64,000 nt of DNA from Stenotrophomonas sp. SAU14A_NAIMI4_5 (GCF_003086795.1 NZ_CP026003.1:224455-288454); one strand, 5' to 3'. Counted from the first letter of the stretch, positions 45,947 through 57,162 are shown. Numbers and translations are program-made. Notes: a model not told the origin generated them from the letters alone.

Positions 45947-48103
45947 ATGTCGCGTACCGTAGTCCTGGCCGCCGCCATCAGCCTGGCGCTGGCGGCCTGT
46001 TCCGGCAAGGAGTCCACCCCCGTGTCCGAAGCACAGAAAGCCCCGGCCCAGCAGCCGGCCGAAGCCTCCACCAACCCGCTGCTGAGCGCCAGCACGCTGC
46101 CGTTCCAGGCGCCGCAGTTCGACAAGATCAAGGACAGCGACTATACGCCGGCCTTTGAAGAAGGCATGCGCCAGCACCTGGCCGAAGTCCGCAAGATCGC
46201 CGACAACGCCGAGCCGGCCACCTTCGACAACACCATCGTGGCGATGGAGCGCAGCGGCGAGACCCTGAACCGCGTGTCGCGCATCTTCTTCGGCCTGGTC
46301 CAGGCCGATGGCACCGAAGCGCGCCAGAAGATCCAGGAAGACATCGCCCCGAAGCTGGCCGCGCACCAGGACGAGATCAACCTCGACCCGAAGCTGTTCG
46401 CCCGCGTGAAGTCGCTGTACGACCAGCGTGACACGCTGGAGCTGGACCCGGTGCAGAAGCGCCTGGTCGAGCATTACTACGACGGCCTGGTGCGCGCTGG
46501 CGCGCAGCTGTCCGACGCCGACAAGGCGAGCCTGCGCAAGCTCAACGTGGAAGAGACCACTCTCTCCACCCAGTTCCACACCCGCCTGGTGGCTGCCACC
46601 GCCGCTGCGGCCGTGGTCGTCGACGACAAGGCCAAGCTGGCCGGCCTGGACGAGAACGCGATCAACAACGCGGCCAACGCCGCCAAGGATCGCAAGCTCG
46701 ATGGCAAGTTCGTGCTGCCGCTGCAGAACACCACGCAGCAGCCGGTGCTCGGTTCGCTCAGCGACCGCGACCAGCGCGCTGCCGTGCTGAAGGCCTCGGA
46801 AACCCGTGCCGAGCGTGGCGACAAGAACGACACGCGCGAGACCGTGCAGCGCCTGGCCCAGCTGCGTGCGCAGAAGGCCAAGCTGCTTGGCTTCGAGACC
46901 TTCGCCGACTACCAGCTGGGCGACCAGATGGCCAAGACCCCGGCCGCGGCGCTGAAGCTGCTGACCGACACCGTGCCGGCCGCCACCGCCAAGGCCCGTG
47001 CCGAAGCCGGTGAGATCCAGAAGGTGATCGACGCCCAGAAGGGTGGCTTCCAGGTTGCCGCCTCGGATTGGGACTTCTACGCCGAGCAGGTCCGCAAGGC
47101 CAAGTACGACCTGGACGAATCGCAGGTCAAGCCGTACTTCGAACTGGACAACGTGCTGCAGAACGGCGTCTTCTACGCCGCCACCCAGCTGTACGGCATC
47201 ACCTTCAAGCCGCGCACCGACATTCCGACCTACAACCCGGACATGAAGGTGTACGAAGTGTTCGACAAGGACGGCACCTCGCTGGCCCTGTTCTACACCG
47301 ACTACTTCAAGCGTGACACCAAGTCCGGCGGCGCCTGGATGGACGTGTTCGTCGAGCAGGACGGCCTGACCGGTGCCAAGCCGGTGGTCTACAACGTCTG
47401 CAACTTCACCAAGCCGGCCGATGGCCAGCCTGCGCTGATCAGCTTCGACGACGTCACCACCATGTTCCATGAGTTCGGCCACGCCCTGCATGGCATGTTC
47501 TCGAACGTGAAGTACCCGTCGATCGCCGGCACCGCCACCTCGCGCGACTTCGTCGAGTTCCCCTCGCAGTTCAACGAGCACTGGGCGCTGGACCCGAAGG
47601 TCTTCGCCCACTACGCCAAGCACTACAAGACCGGCGAAGCGATGCCGCAGGAACTGGTCGACAAGATCCTCAAGGCACGCAGCTTCAACCAGGGCTATGC
47701 GACCACCGAGTACCTGTCGGCCGCACTGCTTGACCTGGCCTGGCACACGCAGAAGGCCGATGCCCCGCTGCAGGACGTGGGTGCCTTCGAAGCCAGCGCG
47801 CTGAAGAAGTTCAAGGTCGACCTGCCGCAGGTGCCGCCGCGTTACCGCACCACCTACTTCGACCACATCTGGGGCGGCGGCTACTCGGCCGGTTACTACG
47901 CCTACTTCTGGGCCGAAGTGCTGGACCATGACGCCTACCAGTGGTTCACCGAACACGGTGGCCTGACGGCGGCCAACGGCCAGGAGTTCCGCGACAAGAT
48001 CCTCTCGCGCGGCAACAGCGTGGAACTGTCGACCCTGTACCGCGATTTCCGCGGCAAGGACCCGTCGGTGGAACCGCTGCTGAAGTTCCGCGGGCTGAAG
48101 TAA
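45947..48103 (+). CDS. M3-family zinc metallopeptidase, Dcp-like lipoprotein
   Basis: 718 aa from ATG at 45947 with AAGGAGC upstream. Lipobox LALAAC (Cys about 18) means membrane anchoring on the periplasmic side, unlike cytoplasmic oligopeptidase A. Zinc motif HEFGH (His508, Glu509, His512) with downstream Glu in SQFNEHWALDP, and WGGGYSAGYYAYFWAEVLDH near the C terminus, as in peptidyl-dipeptidase Dcp. It trims oligopeptides. Followed by a strong terminator. Confidence 0.93.
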   Translation: MSRTVVLAAAISLALAACSGKESTPVSEAQKAPAQQPAEASTNPLLSASTLPFQAPQFDKIKDSDYTPAFEEGMRQHLAEVRKIADNAEPATFDNTIVAMERSGETLNRVSRIFFGLVQADGTEARQKIQEDIAPKLAAHQDEINLDPKLFARVKSLYDQRDTLELDPVQKRLVEHYYDGLVRAGAQLSDADKASLRKLNVEETTLSTQFHTRLVAATAAAAVVVDDKAKLAGLDENAINNAANAAKDRKLDGKFVLPLQNTTQQPVLGSLSDRDQRAAVLKASETRAERGDKNDTRETVQRLAQLRAQKAKLLGFETFADYQLGDQMAKTPAAALKLLTDTVPAATAKARAEAGEIQKVIDAQKGGFQVAASDWDFYAEQVRKAKYDLDESQVKPYFELDNVLQNGVFYAATQLYGITFKPRTDIPTYNPDMKVYEVFDKDGTSLALFYTDYFKRDTKSGGAWMDVFVEQDGLTGAKPVVYNVCNFTKPADGQPALISFDDVTTMFHEFGHALHGMFSNVKYPSIAGTATSRDFVEFPSQFNEHWALDPKVFAHYAKHYKTGEAMPQELVDKILKARSFNQGYATTEYLSAALLDLAWHTQKADAPLQDVGAFEASALKKFKVDLPQVPPRYRTTYFDHIWGGGYSAGYYAYFWAEVLDHDAYQWFTEHGGLTAANGQEFRDKILSRGNSVELSTLYRDFRGKDPSVEPLLKFRGLK

Positions 48104-48110
48104 GAAATAC

Positions 48111-48140
48111 AAAAACGGCGGGGGCAACCCCGCCGTTTTT
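48111..48140. terminator. Bidirectional-type terminator after the M3 peptidase gene
   Basis: aaaaacggcgggg-gcaa-ccccgccgttttt, eight bases after the stop codon. It has A-runs on one side and T-runs on the other. Confidence 0.92.
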
Positions 48141-48153
48141 CGTTGCGATACCC

Positions 48154-48196
48154 GGGGTCGGATCCCGTTGCGCGCCGCGCAATGGGCTCCGACCCC
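48154..48196. repeat. GGGGTC...GACCCC palindrome
   Basis: 43 bases with inner stem cgttgcgc/gcgcaatg (one G-T pair), directly after the terminator. Confidence 0.85.
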
Positions 48197-48309
48197 GTTT
48201 GCGTTACGCACCTTTTACGCCCCGCGCCATCCACGGGCATCGCACCTTTACGGCCTGCACGCGCATCGTGTGCCTACCGCGCCGCAGGGCGCTATGTGCA
48301 AGGTGGTGT

Positions 48310-48705
48310 ATGACCCTCCTGGTGATCCGGCACGCGCCGTCGTCGGTGCCGCGCCCGCAGCTTCCGCTGGAACTGTGCGGCCATCGCGTGCTGTGCAACG
48401 ACTGCGCCAGCCTGTCCGATGTGCGCCACTGCCTGTGCCAGGCACAGGCCGACGACTGGGTGCTGCTGGACGTAGGCGTGGTCGACGACGCGCAGTGGCA
48501 GGCCGAGGGCGGCGCCCTGCAGGCGGCGCTGGAGCGCATGCCTGCCTCGTACATCGAACTGCAGGCCCCGCACGCGCCGGGCCTGGATGCACGCCTGCGC
48601 CTGCAGCACGGGCCGGCCGCGGTGGTGGTCGACCAGCGCAGCCAGCAGGCGGGCTACCCGTTGTCGCTGGCGATCGTCGGCCGGCGCCTCGCGCAGGAGG
48701 GCTGA
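48310..48705 (+). CDS. AroQ-like degenerate protein (first of a pair)
   Basis: 131 aa. The start TLLVIRHAPSSVP, then VLLDVGVVDDAQWQ and MPASYIELQAP recall the fold pattern of type II 3-dehydroquinases, but the catalytic His of the EVH motif is Gln here and the N-terminal Tyr lid is missing. If the relationship is right, this is a non-catalytic member. It lies three bases from the next, similar gene. Family call is tentative; a plain hypothetical protein is the alternative. Confidence 0.6.
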   Translation: MTLLVIRHAPSSVPRPQLPLELCGHRVLCNDCASLSDVRHCLCQAQADDWVLLDVGVVDDAQWQAEGGALQAALERMPASYIELQAPHAPGLDARLRLQHGPAAVVVDQRSQQAGYPLSLAIVGRRLAQEG

Positions 48706-48708
48706 GCC

Positions 48709-49155
48709 ATGTCGATCTTCATCATCCGTGGCCCGGAAGCCGCCGGCACGCTGATCCGCACGGCGCTGCCGCTGCCGGCACCGGTGCTGAAATCGCTGGT
48801 GCACCGCGCGATCGACGCCGGCACCAGCGTGGCCATCCGCGCCTGCGGTTCGGAACAGGAACTGCTGGACGCGCTGCGCGTGGCCGACCACAGCCGCGGC
48901 GAAGTGACCCTGCTTGACCCCGGCGCCTGTGCCGGCAGCCTGCGCCTGCAACGCCTGTTGCCGTACCTGCACAACGCCTATGTGGAAGTGCACGACGATG
49001 GCGCGGTGGCCGAACCCTGCCTGCCGGCCGGTGTCGGCCAGCGCCTGGGCATCGCCGCCGGCTACGGCGCGCAGAGCTACGTGCTGGCGCTGGACATCGC
49101 CCTGGACCACCTCGGCCTGGCCGAGCACGCCAACCGCGTGCACGTCGGCACCTGA
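48709..49155 (+). CDS. AroQ-like protein (second of a pair)
   Basis: 148 aa. SIFIIRGPEAAG at the start, EQELLDALRVAD, LLDPGACAGSLRLQRLL, then AYVEVHDDG and IAAGYGAQSYVLALDIALDH parallel the order of type II 3-dehydroquinase motifs (GELI, NPGAxxH, EVHxSN, GxGxxGYxxAL). The His of EVH is kept but the Asn and Arg that follow are not, and the catalytic Tyr loop is not evident. Probably a diverged paralogue with another function. Three bases separate it from the upstream gene, so they form an operon. Confidence 0.62.
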   Translation: MSIFIIRGPEAAGTLIRTALPLPAPVLKSLVHRAIDAGTSVAIRACGSEQELLDALRVADHSRGEVTLLDPGACAGSLRLQRLLPYLHNAYVEVHDDGAVAEPCLPAGVGQRLGIAAGYGAQSYVLALDIALDHLGLAEHANRVHVGT

Positions 49156-49163
49156 CGCGCGCC

Positions 49164-49206
49164 GGGGTCGGATCCCTTTCCGCGCCGCGGAAAGGGCTCC
49201 GACCCC
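49164..49206. repeat. GGGGTC...GACCCC palindrome
   Basis: 43 bases, inner stem ctttccgcg/cgcggaaag, between the AroQ-like pair and the signal peptidase gene. Confidence 0.85.
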
Positions 49207-49279
49207 ACCTCGGGCGCCCCGCGGGAACCTCCCACGCCCACCGCAGGTCTGACCGATCTTCCACCCACCGGAACCTGTC

Positions 49280-49906
49280 ATGGACGCCGCCGCCCGCCCC
49301 CCGTTTGCCGAACGCGCGCTCACCTGGCTGAAGAAGGAAGCGCTGCCGCTGCTGGTCATGCTCGGCCTGCTCGCCGCCGCGCGCGACACCCTGGCCAACC
49401 ACTACGTGGTGCCCAGCGGCTCGATGCAGCCGACCCTGCAGCCCGGCGACCGCGTGGTGGTGGACATGCGTGCCTATGGCCTGCGCCTGCCGTTCACGGG
49501 CCAGCAGCTGCTGGCCACCGGCACCCCGCAGCGCGGCGAGGTGGCCGTGTTCGATTCGCCGGCTGATGGCACCCGCCTGATCAAGCGCGTGGTGGCCGTG
49601 GCCGGTGACCACGTGCAGCTGCATGGCGGTCATCTGGCCATCAACGGCCAGCCGCTGCAGATCGCCGACCTGCGCGACACCGAAGCCTTCGGCGAGCGCC
49701 AGGCCCAGCTCGACCTGGACATGGGTGGCGGCCCCGACATCGCCGATCTGGTGGTGCCCGACGGCAAGCTGCTGGTACTGGGCGACCACCGCGGCAACAG
49801 CTTCGATGGCCGCTTCTTCGGCTTCGTCGACGCCGGCAAGGTCTACGGCCGGGCCGTGGCCATCTACTACCGCCGCGGCGATGGCTTCGAGTGGAAGCAT
49901 CTCTAA
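49280..49906 (+). CDS. lepB: Signal peptidase I, short form
   Basis: 208 aa. One N-terminal membrane helix (LPLLVMLGLLAAA), catalytic Ser48 in VPSGSMQPTL and general-base Lys102 in RLIKRVVAVAGD, then the box-E GDHRGNSFDGRFFGFV. This is shorter than the housekeeping enzyme (about 260-325 aa, two helices), so it is probably a second signal peptidase paralogue. Active site in the periplasm. Confidence 0.9.
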   Translation: MDAAARPPFAERALTWLKKEALPLLVMLGLLAAARDTLANHYVVPSGSMQPTLQPGDRVVVDMRAYGLRLPFTGQQLLATGTPQRGEVAVFDSPADGTRLIKRVVAVAGDHVQLHGGHLAINGQPLQIADLRDTEAFGERQAQLDLDMGGGPDIADLVVPDGKLLVLGDHRGNSFDGRFFGFVDAGKVYGRAVAIYYRRGDGFEWKHL

Positions 49907-50026
49907 GCTGAATTGATACGTTCTACATATCGATCCTGACTCATCAGGTTATGGATCGACTGGATCGAGGGGCCTACGCTGGTCCCCGTACCTCCACGTC
50001 GGCCGCCCCCACGGCCCTTCGATCCC

Positions 50027-51283
50027 ATGACTGGCGAAACTGCGGCGTCCCTCAGCGGCCGCCTCCGCACCTCCGATTCCGTTGTCGATACCCGCATCCA
50101 GCAGGGCACCCCGGCGTTCCGGCGCACGGCGGTCGCGCTGTTCCTGGCGGGGTTCTCGACCTTCGGCCTGCTGTACACGGTGCAGCCGCTGCTGCCCGAG
50201 TTCAGCCGCCACTTCGGGGTGTCCGCCGCCGGCAGCGCGATGTCGCTGTCGCTGAGCACCGGCACCCTGGCCGTGGCCATGCTGCTGGCCGGCCTGCTGT
50301 CCGATGCGATCGGCCGCCGGCCGATGATGATCGCCGCGCTGATGGCCTCGGCCCTGTTGTCGCTGTGCACCGCACTGGTCGATGACTGGACCACCATGCT
50401 GGTGCTGCGCACGCTGCTGGGCCTGGCCCTGAGCGGGGTGCCGGCCGTGGCGATGACCTACCTGGTGGAGGAAATGGACAGCCGCGCACTGGGCCTGGCC
50501 ATGGGCCTGTACATCGGTGGCAACGCCATCGGTGGCATGAGCGGGCGCCTGCTGGCCGGCATCATCGCCGACCACTGGGGCTGGCGCTGGGGCATCGGTG
50601 CGGTCTCGATCATCGCCGTGGCCAGCACCGTGCTGCTGTGGCTGCAGCTGCCGCCGTCGCGGCACTTCCAGGCCCGCCGCGGTGGCCTGCGCCAGCTGCC
50701 TTCGCGCTGGCGCACGCTGTTCGCCGACCCGGGCCTGCCGTGGCTGTTCGCCACCTCGTTCGTGCTGATGGGCGTGTTCGTCACCCTCTACAACTACCTG
50801 GGCTACCACCTGCTGGCGCCGCCGTACCACCTCAGCCAGACCGTGGTCGGCCTGATCTTCAGCGTGTACCTGGTCGGCACCTTCAGCTCGGCATGGATGG
50901 GCCAGCAGGCCACGCGCTACGGTCGCGGCCGCGTGCTGACCATTGCCTTCGGCCTGATCGGTGCCGGCATCGTGCTGCTGTCGATGCCGTGGCTGACCAC
51001 GATGGCGCTGGGCATCGCGCTGGTCACCTTCGGTTTCTTCGGCGGCCACTCGGTGGCCAGCAGCTGGGTCGGCAGTCGCGTCGGTTCGATGCGTGCCGAA
51101 GCCTCGGCGCTGTACCTGTTCGCCTATTACTTGGGCAGCAGCGTGCTCGGCGCCGTGGGTGGCCTGGCCTATGCCGCCTGGGATTGGCTGGGCGTGTGCC
51201 TGTTCACCGGCGTGCTGACCCTGCTCGGCGGTGGCATCATCTGGGCCCTGCAGCAGCGCGCCCCGCAGCCGGTTGCTGCCTGA
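50027..51283 (+). CDS. MFS transporter, YnfM-like drug/sugar efflux type
   Basis: 418 aa with twelve helices. Motif A between helices 2 and 3 is LLSDAIGRRPMM, and the first helix block has LYTVQPLLPEFSRHFGVS, characteristic of the YnfM/YdhC-type exporters. About 30 hydrophilic residues precede the first helix. It converges on a LysR gene; the substrate is unknown. Confidence 0.87.
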   Translation: MTGETAASLSGRLRTSDSVVDTRIQQGTPAFRRTAVALFLAGFSTFGLLYTVQPLLPEFSRHFGVSAAGSAMSLSLSTGTLAVAMLLAGLLSDAIGRRPMMIAALMASALLSLCTALVDDWTTMLVLRTLLGLALSGVPAVAMTYLVEEMDSRALGLAMGLYIGGNAIGGMSGRLLAGIIADHWGWRWGIGAVSIIAVASTVLLWLQLPPSRHFQARRGGLRQLPSRWRTLFADPGLPWLFATSFVLMGVFVTLYNYLGYHLLAPPYHLSQTVVGLIFSVYLVGTFSSAWMGQQATRYGRGRVLTIAFGLIGAGIVLLSMPWLTTMALGIALVTFGFFGGHSVASSWVGSRVGSMRAEASALYLFAYYLGSSVLGAVGGLAYAAWDWLGVCLFTGVLTLLGGGIIWALQQRAPQPVAA

Positions 51284-51293
51284 CAAATGCCCG

Positions 51294-51364
51294 GTAGTGC
51301 CGGCCGCTGGCCGGCAACACGACCTGTGTTGATGGGTCGACGGTAGCGCCGGGCCATGCCCGGC
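51294..51364 (+). repeat. Two SMAG repeats in tandem
   Basis: GTAG at 51294 with gccggcc-gct-ggccggc, and GTAG at 51343 with gccgggc-cat-gcccggc, between the convergent MFS and LysR genes. Confidence 0.85.
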
Positions 51365-51383
51365 GAGCGCGCAGCGCGGCGCA

Positions 51384-52292
51384 TCACCCGCCCGCGAACG
51401 CCCCGCGCAGCAATCCGGCGAAATTGCGGATCAACGGCGTCACCCCTTCGCGGCGCCACGCCAGCTGCACTTCCGAATGCGCCCCGGCATCGGCCAGCGG
51501 CACGAAGCGCGCGCCTTCCACCCGGATGTGGTCGCATGACGACGGCAGGATCGCCGCACCCAGACCGGCTGCCGCCAGGCTGATCAGCGTCGATGCCTCG
51601 CCCGCCTCCTGCACGATGCGCGGGGTGAATCCCGCCGCCGCACACAGCGCGATCATGTGGTCGTGGATGCCGGCCCCGGCACTGCGGCGGAACGCCACGA
51701 ACGGCTCCTGGGCGAAATCACGCAGCGCCAGCGTGCCCTGCTTCGACAGCCGGCGCAGGGCAGGGTGGTCGGCGTGCACGATCAACGCCAGCGGATCGAC
51801 AAACAGGCTGTGCGCCACCAGTTCCGGCGGCAGCGCACGCTTGCGGATGATGCCCACGTCCAGGCTGCCATCGAGCAGCGCATCGATCTGCTGCAGGGTG
51901 TTCATCTCGCTCAGCTGCAGGCGCACCTGCGGGTACTGCTGCCGGTACTGCAGGATCGACCGCGGAATCTGCGGCGACAGCGGCGTGGCCCGGGTCAGGC
52001 CGATATGCAGCTCGCCCTGCTCACCGCGCTGCGCGCGCTGCACCTCGTCCACCGCCGTTTCCACCTGCTGCACGATGGCCCGCGCCCGCTCCTGCAGCAG
52101 TTCACCCGCGGCAGTGAGCTGCACGCGGCGATGGCTGCGCACGAACAACCGCGCCCCGATCAGCTCCTCCAGCTGCCGGATCTGCTGGCTGAGCGGCGGC
52201 TGCGACATCCCCAGCCGCTCGGCCGCCTGGCCGAAGTGCAGCGTATCGGCAACGGCGAGGAAGTAGCGCAGGTGGCGGAGTTCGATGGACAT
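51384..52292 (-). CDS. LysR-family transcriptional regulator
   Basis: 302 aa from ATG at 52292 (MSIELRHLRYFLAVADTLHF). HTH region FGQAAERLGMSQPPLSQQIR with QLEELIGARLFVRSHRRVQL, then a substrate-binding domain of the BenM/CatM/CbbR group. It converges with the MFS exporter gene, which it may regulate, and is divergent from the small immunity-like gene. Confidence 0.88.
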   Translation of the reverse strand: MSIELRHLRYFLAVADTLHFGQAAERLGMSQPPLSQQIRQLEELIGARLFVRSHRRVQLTAAGELLQERARAIVQQVETAVDEVQRAQRGEQGELHIGLTRATPLSPQIPRSILQYRQQYPQVRLQLSEMNTLQQIDALLDGSLDVGIIRKRALPPELVAHSLFVDPLALIVHADHPALRRLSKQGTLALRDFAQEPFVAFRRSAGAGIHDHMIALCAAAGFTPRIVQEAGEASTLISLAAAGLGAAILPSSCDHIRVEGARFVPLADAGAHSEVQLAWRREGVTPLIRNFAGLLRGAFAGG

Positions 52293-52365
52293 GCAGCAGC
52301 GGCAGATGACACGCCCGGTCGGCCTGCCTATCTTACGGGCAGGAACCTGCAACGGCCGGAGCGCC

Positions 52366-52665
52366 ATGACTCGCGACCCGACAATCCATGTCGAGTGGCT
52401 GGATGCCTTTCTGATCTGGGCTGAAAACCATGGCACTGCCACGCGCTGCCGCCCGACAGAAAAGCCTGCCGGTAGCCTCGACATCGACACTGAGCACGTT
52501 GTTTCCAACATCACCTACTGGAGCTCGGGCGAGTGCGATGCAGCAATCCTCGACGTCAGCTCGGGGCAGTCGGTCTACCAGCGCAGCTGGAGCGACCTGC
52601 AGCCGGCTGATTTCGACACGGCCTTCGCGCCGTGGTTGGCCATCGTGCGCGGCCACAGGACGTAA
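52366..52665 (+). CDS. Small protein, possible TriTu-type immunity protein
   Basis: 99 aa from ATG at 52366. It starts with DPTIHVEWLDAFLIWAENHG and has a middle NITYWSSGECDAAILDVSSG, a pattern like the TriTu family of contact-dependent toxin immunity proteins. No toxin gene is adjacent, so it would be an orphan immunity gene. Family call is from pattern memory and weak. Otherwise an ordinary cytoplasmic hypothetical protein. Confidence 0.6.
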   Translation: MTRDPTIHVEWLDAFLIWAENHGTATRCRPTEKPAGSLDIDTEHVVSNITYWSSGECDAAILDVSSGQSVYQRSWSDLQPADFDTAFAPWLAIVRGHRT

Positions 52666-52728
52666 TCGCCATCGGCATGAGTTTCACATTGGGTTGGATC
52701 GCGGCCAAATGTCAGGCGTCGCAGAAAT

Positions 52729-52788
52729 GGGGTCAGAGCCCGTTGCGCAGGAACGGGATCCGACCCCGTGCCGACCAACGGTCGGCAC
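52729..52788. repeat. GGGGTC...GACCCC palindrome joined to a gtgccgacc/ggtcggcac hairpin
   Basis: Palindrome 52729-52767 (inner stem cgttg or cgttgc against gaacg) followed directly by the 9-bp hairpin 52768-52788, same order as at 39966-40025. Confidence 0.85.
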
Positions 52789-52804
52789 CCACCAACAACC
52801 GCGA

Positions 52805-52939
52805 CCAACTGTCAGAGGCGGGGCGGTGTGGGTGGGCAGGACCGTTGGCGCCATGGATGGCGCCATCGAGCCCCCATGGATGGGTTTACGGCGTGTCCTG
52901 ACCACTCACACCGCCCCGCCATCCCACGGAAAGCCCGCT
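52805..52939 (+). ncRNA. Candidate structured RNA element, copy B (short form)
   Basis: The outer stem pairs 52817-52842 with 52895-52920 over 26 positions with one mismatch and one G-T. Inside are ggcgcc-ATGGAT-ggcgcc (52847-52864), ccc-ATGGAT-ggg (52873-52884) and the shared tail tttacggcgt. Stem sequences differ from copy A while pairing is kept. A short frame reads through it but is not convincing as a gene. Confidence 0.6.
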
Positions 52940-52954
52940 GTTGCCGTTGACGTT

Positions 52955-52976
52955 GCCGGCCAGCGGCCGGCACTAC
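52955..52976 (-). repeat. SMAG repeat
   Basis: Minus-strand GTAG at 52976-52973 with gccggcc-gct-ggccggc, just beyond copy B of the structured element. Confidence 0.8.
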
Positions 52977-52989
52977 CGCAGGTGCACCC

Positions 52990-53958
52990 CTACCGCTCGG
53001 AATGCCCGCTCTGGTCGTAATCGCGCGGACTGAACAACTCCGGCTGGATCAGCTCCACAAACGCCCGCGCCTGCGCCGACAACGCCTTGCCCCGCCGCAC
53101 GATCACCCCGTAACTGCGCTCCGGGAACCAGCGCTTCATCGACCGCGCCGCCAGCCGCTCATGGTCGCTCTCATGCAGGCACAGCGCCGGCACGATGGAA
53201 ATGCCCATGCCCATCGCCACGTACTGCTTGATCACCTCCCAGCCGCCCACCTCCAGCGCCACCGTGTAGGCGATGCGGTGGCGCTGGAACACCTGGTCCA
53301 CCAGCCGGTAGGTGATCTGCCGCTTCGGCGGCAGCACCAGCGGGTAGCGCGCGATGTCGGCCAGCTCCAGCTCGCCACCACTGGCCAGTGGATGATCGTG
53401 TGGTGCGATCAGCACCTGCTCGAAGCGATAGGCCGGCGCATAGGTCAGGTCGGCCGGCACGTCGGTCATCGACCCGATCGCCAGGTCGGCCGCGTCCTCG
53501 CGCAGCAGGTCGGTGCCATCGGCACTGATCGCGTTGTGCAGGGTCAGGCGCACGTCCGGATGGTGCAGGCGGAAGCGTTCGACGATCTTCGGCAGCAGGT
53601 AGAGGATGGTCGAGCTGTTGGCGGCGATGTTCAGCTCGCCCGCATCCAACCCGCGCACCTTGTCGCGGAAGCGCGCTTCCAGCCCGTCCAGGCTTTCCAC
53701 CAGTGGCTGCGCCATCTCGTACAGCACCTGGCCCTCGCGGCTGGGCACCAGGCGGCGCCCGCTGCGCTCGAACAGCGGTACCCCCAGCTCACGTTCCAGT
53801 GCCTGCAGCTGCAGGCTGATCGCCGGCTGGCTGACGAACAGCGCCTCAGCCGCCCGTGAGACCGAGCCCAGGCGCACCGTCTGGCAGAACGCCCGCAGCG
53901 GCTTCAGCCGGTCGGATTTGTAGGAAAAACGCGGACTTGGCGGGCTGCGCGTGGTCAT
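52990..53958 (-). CDS. LysR-family regulator divergent from aceBA
   Basis: 322 aa from ATG at 53958. HTH LGSVSRAAEALFVSQPAISL with QLQALERELGVPLFERSGRR, then an effector domain resembling CysB/Cbl-type LysR proteins (FGIGSMTDVPADLTYAPAYR-like order, IGSMTD loop). An upstream in-frame ATG would add 17 residues and overrun the dyads. It is divergent from malate synthase with two dyads between, so control of the glyoxylate shunt is the likely role. Confidence 0.86.
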   Translation of the reverse strand: MTTRSPPSPRFSYKSDRLKPLRAFCQTVRLGSVSRAAEALFVSQPAISLQLQALERELGVPLFERSGRRLVPSREGQVLYEMAQPLVESLDGLEARFRDKVRGLDAGELNIAANSSTILYLLPKIVERFRLHHPDVRLTLHNAISADGTDLLREDAADLAIGSMTDVPADLTYAPAYRFEQVLIAPHDHPLASGGELELADIARYPLVLPPKRQITYRLVDQVFQRHRIAYTVALEVGGWEVIKQYVAMGMGISIVPALCLHESDHERLAARSMKRWFPERSYGVIVRRGKALSAQARAFVELIQPELFSPRDYDQSGHSER

Positions 53959-53963
53959 GGCGT

Positions 53964-53986
53964 CATAAGTATTAGCACACCTTATG
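53964..53986. promoter_or_regulatory. Candidate LysR dyad 1 upstream of aceB
   Basis: cataag, 11-base spacer, cttatg: a perfect 6-bp dyad immediately upstream of the LysR start codon, suitable for autorepression. Confidence 0.45.
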
Positions 53987-53995
53987 TGGAACATT

Positions 53996-54011
53996 GCAAA
54001 AACTGTTTTGC
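53996..54011. promoter_or_regulatory. Candidate dyad 2 upstream of aceB
   Basis: gcaaaa-actg-ttttgc, a perfect 6-bp dyad with 4-base spacer, 57 bases before the aceB start. It could be bound by the LysR protein or by another regulator of the shunt. Confidence 0.45.
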
Positions 54012-54068
54012 CAAATACTCGGCCCGGGCGGCACTTTGGGGGCGTTCCCCCACCGCTGGAGTCGCCCC

Positions 54069-55706
<1,638 letters not shown>

Positions 55707-55731
55707 CGGCCTGTTTCCCCGAATCCATCCC

Positions 55732-55753
55732 AGCCGGGCAGCGCCCGGCTCTA
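55732..55753 (-). repeat. SMAG repeat inside the aceB-aceA operon gap
   Basis: Minus-strand GTAG at 55753-55750 with agccgggc/gcccggct hairpin. Placed between co-transcribed genes, it may tune relative message stability. Confidence 0.8.
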
Positions 55754-55775
55754 CAACACCGAACTGGAGAAAGAC

Positions 55776-57077
<1,302 letters not shown>

Positions 57078-57092
57078 CCCCACCTCGACCCG

Positions 57093-57162
57093 GTAGAGTC
57101 GAGCTTGCTCGACTGACGTGACCGCACCCGAAGCCAGGGCGGTCGAGCAAGCTCGACTCTAC
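57093..57162. repeat. Head-to-head SMAG pair
   Basis: GTAG at 57093 with gtcgagc/gctcgac and an inverted copy ending CTAC at 57159-57162, directly after aceA. Confidence 0.85.

Larger units (their letters stand above)
52666..52989. other. Intergenic stretch made of repeats and a structured element
   Basis: This 324-base gap holds a GGGGTC...GACCCC palindrome, a gtgccgacc hairpin, the second copy of the structured element and a SMAG repeat. No supported coding sequence. Confidence 0.8.

Noticed and set aside
45248..48211. 987-codon antisense frame over the acyltransferase and M3 peptidase genes
   Set aside because: Shadow of real genes; it reads through their start regions and a terminator.
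52632..52901. Short frames across the structured element copy B
   Set aside because: They translate palindromes and stems, differ in phase between copies, and are better explained by RNA structure.
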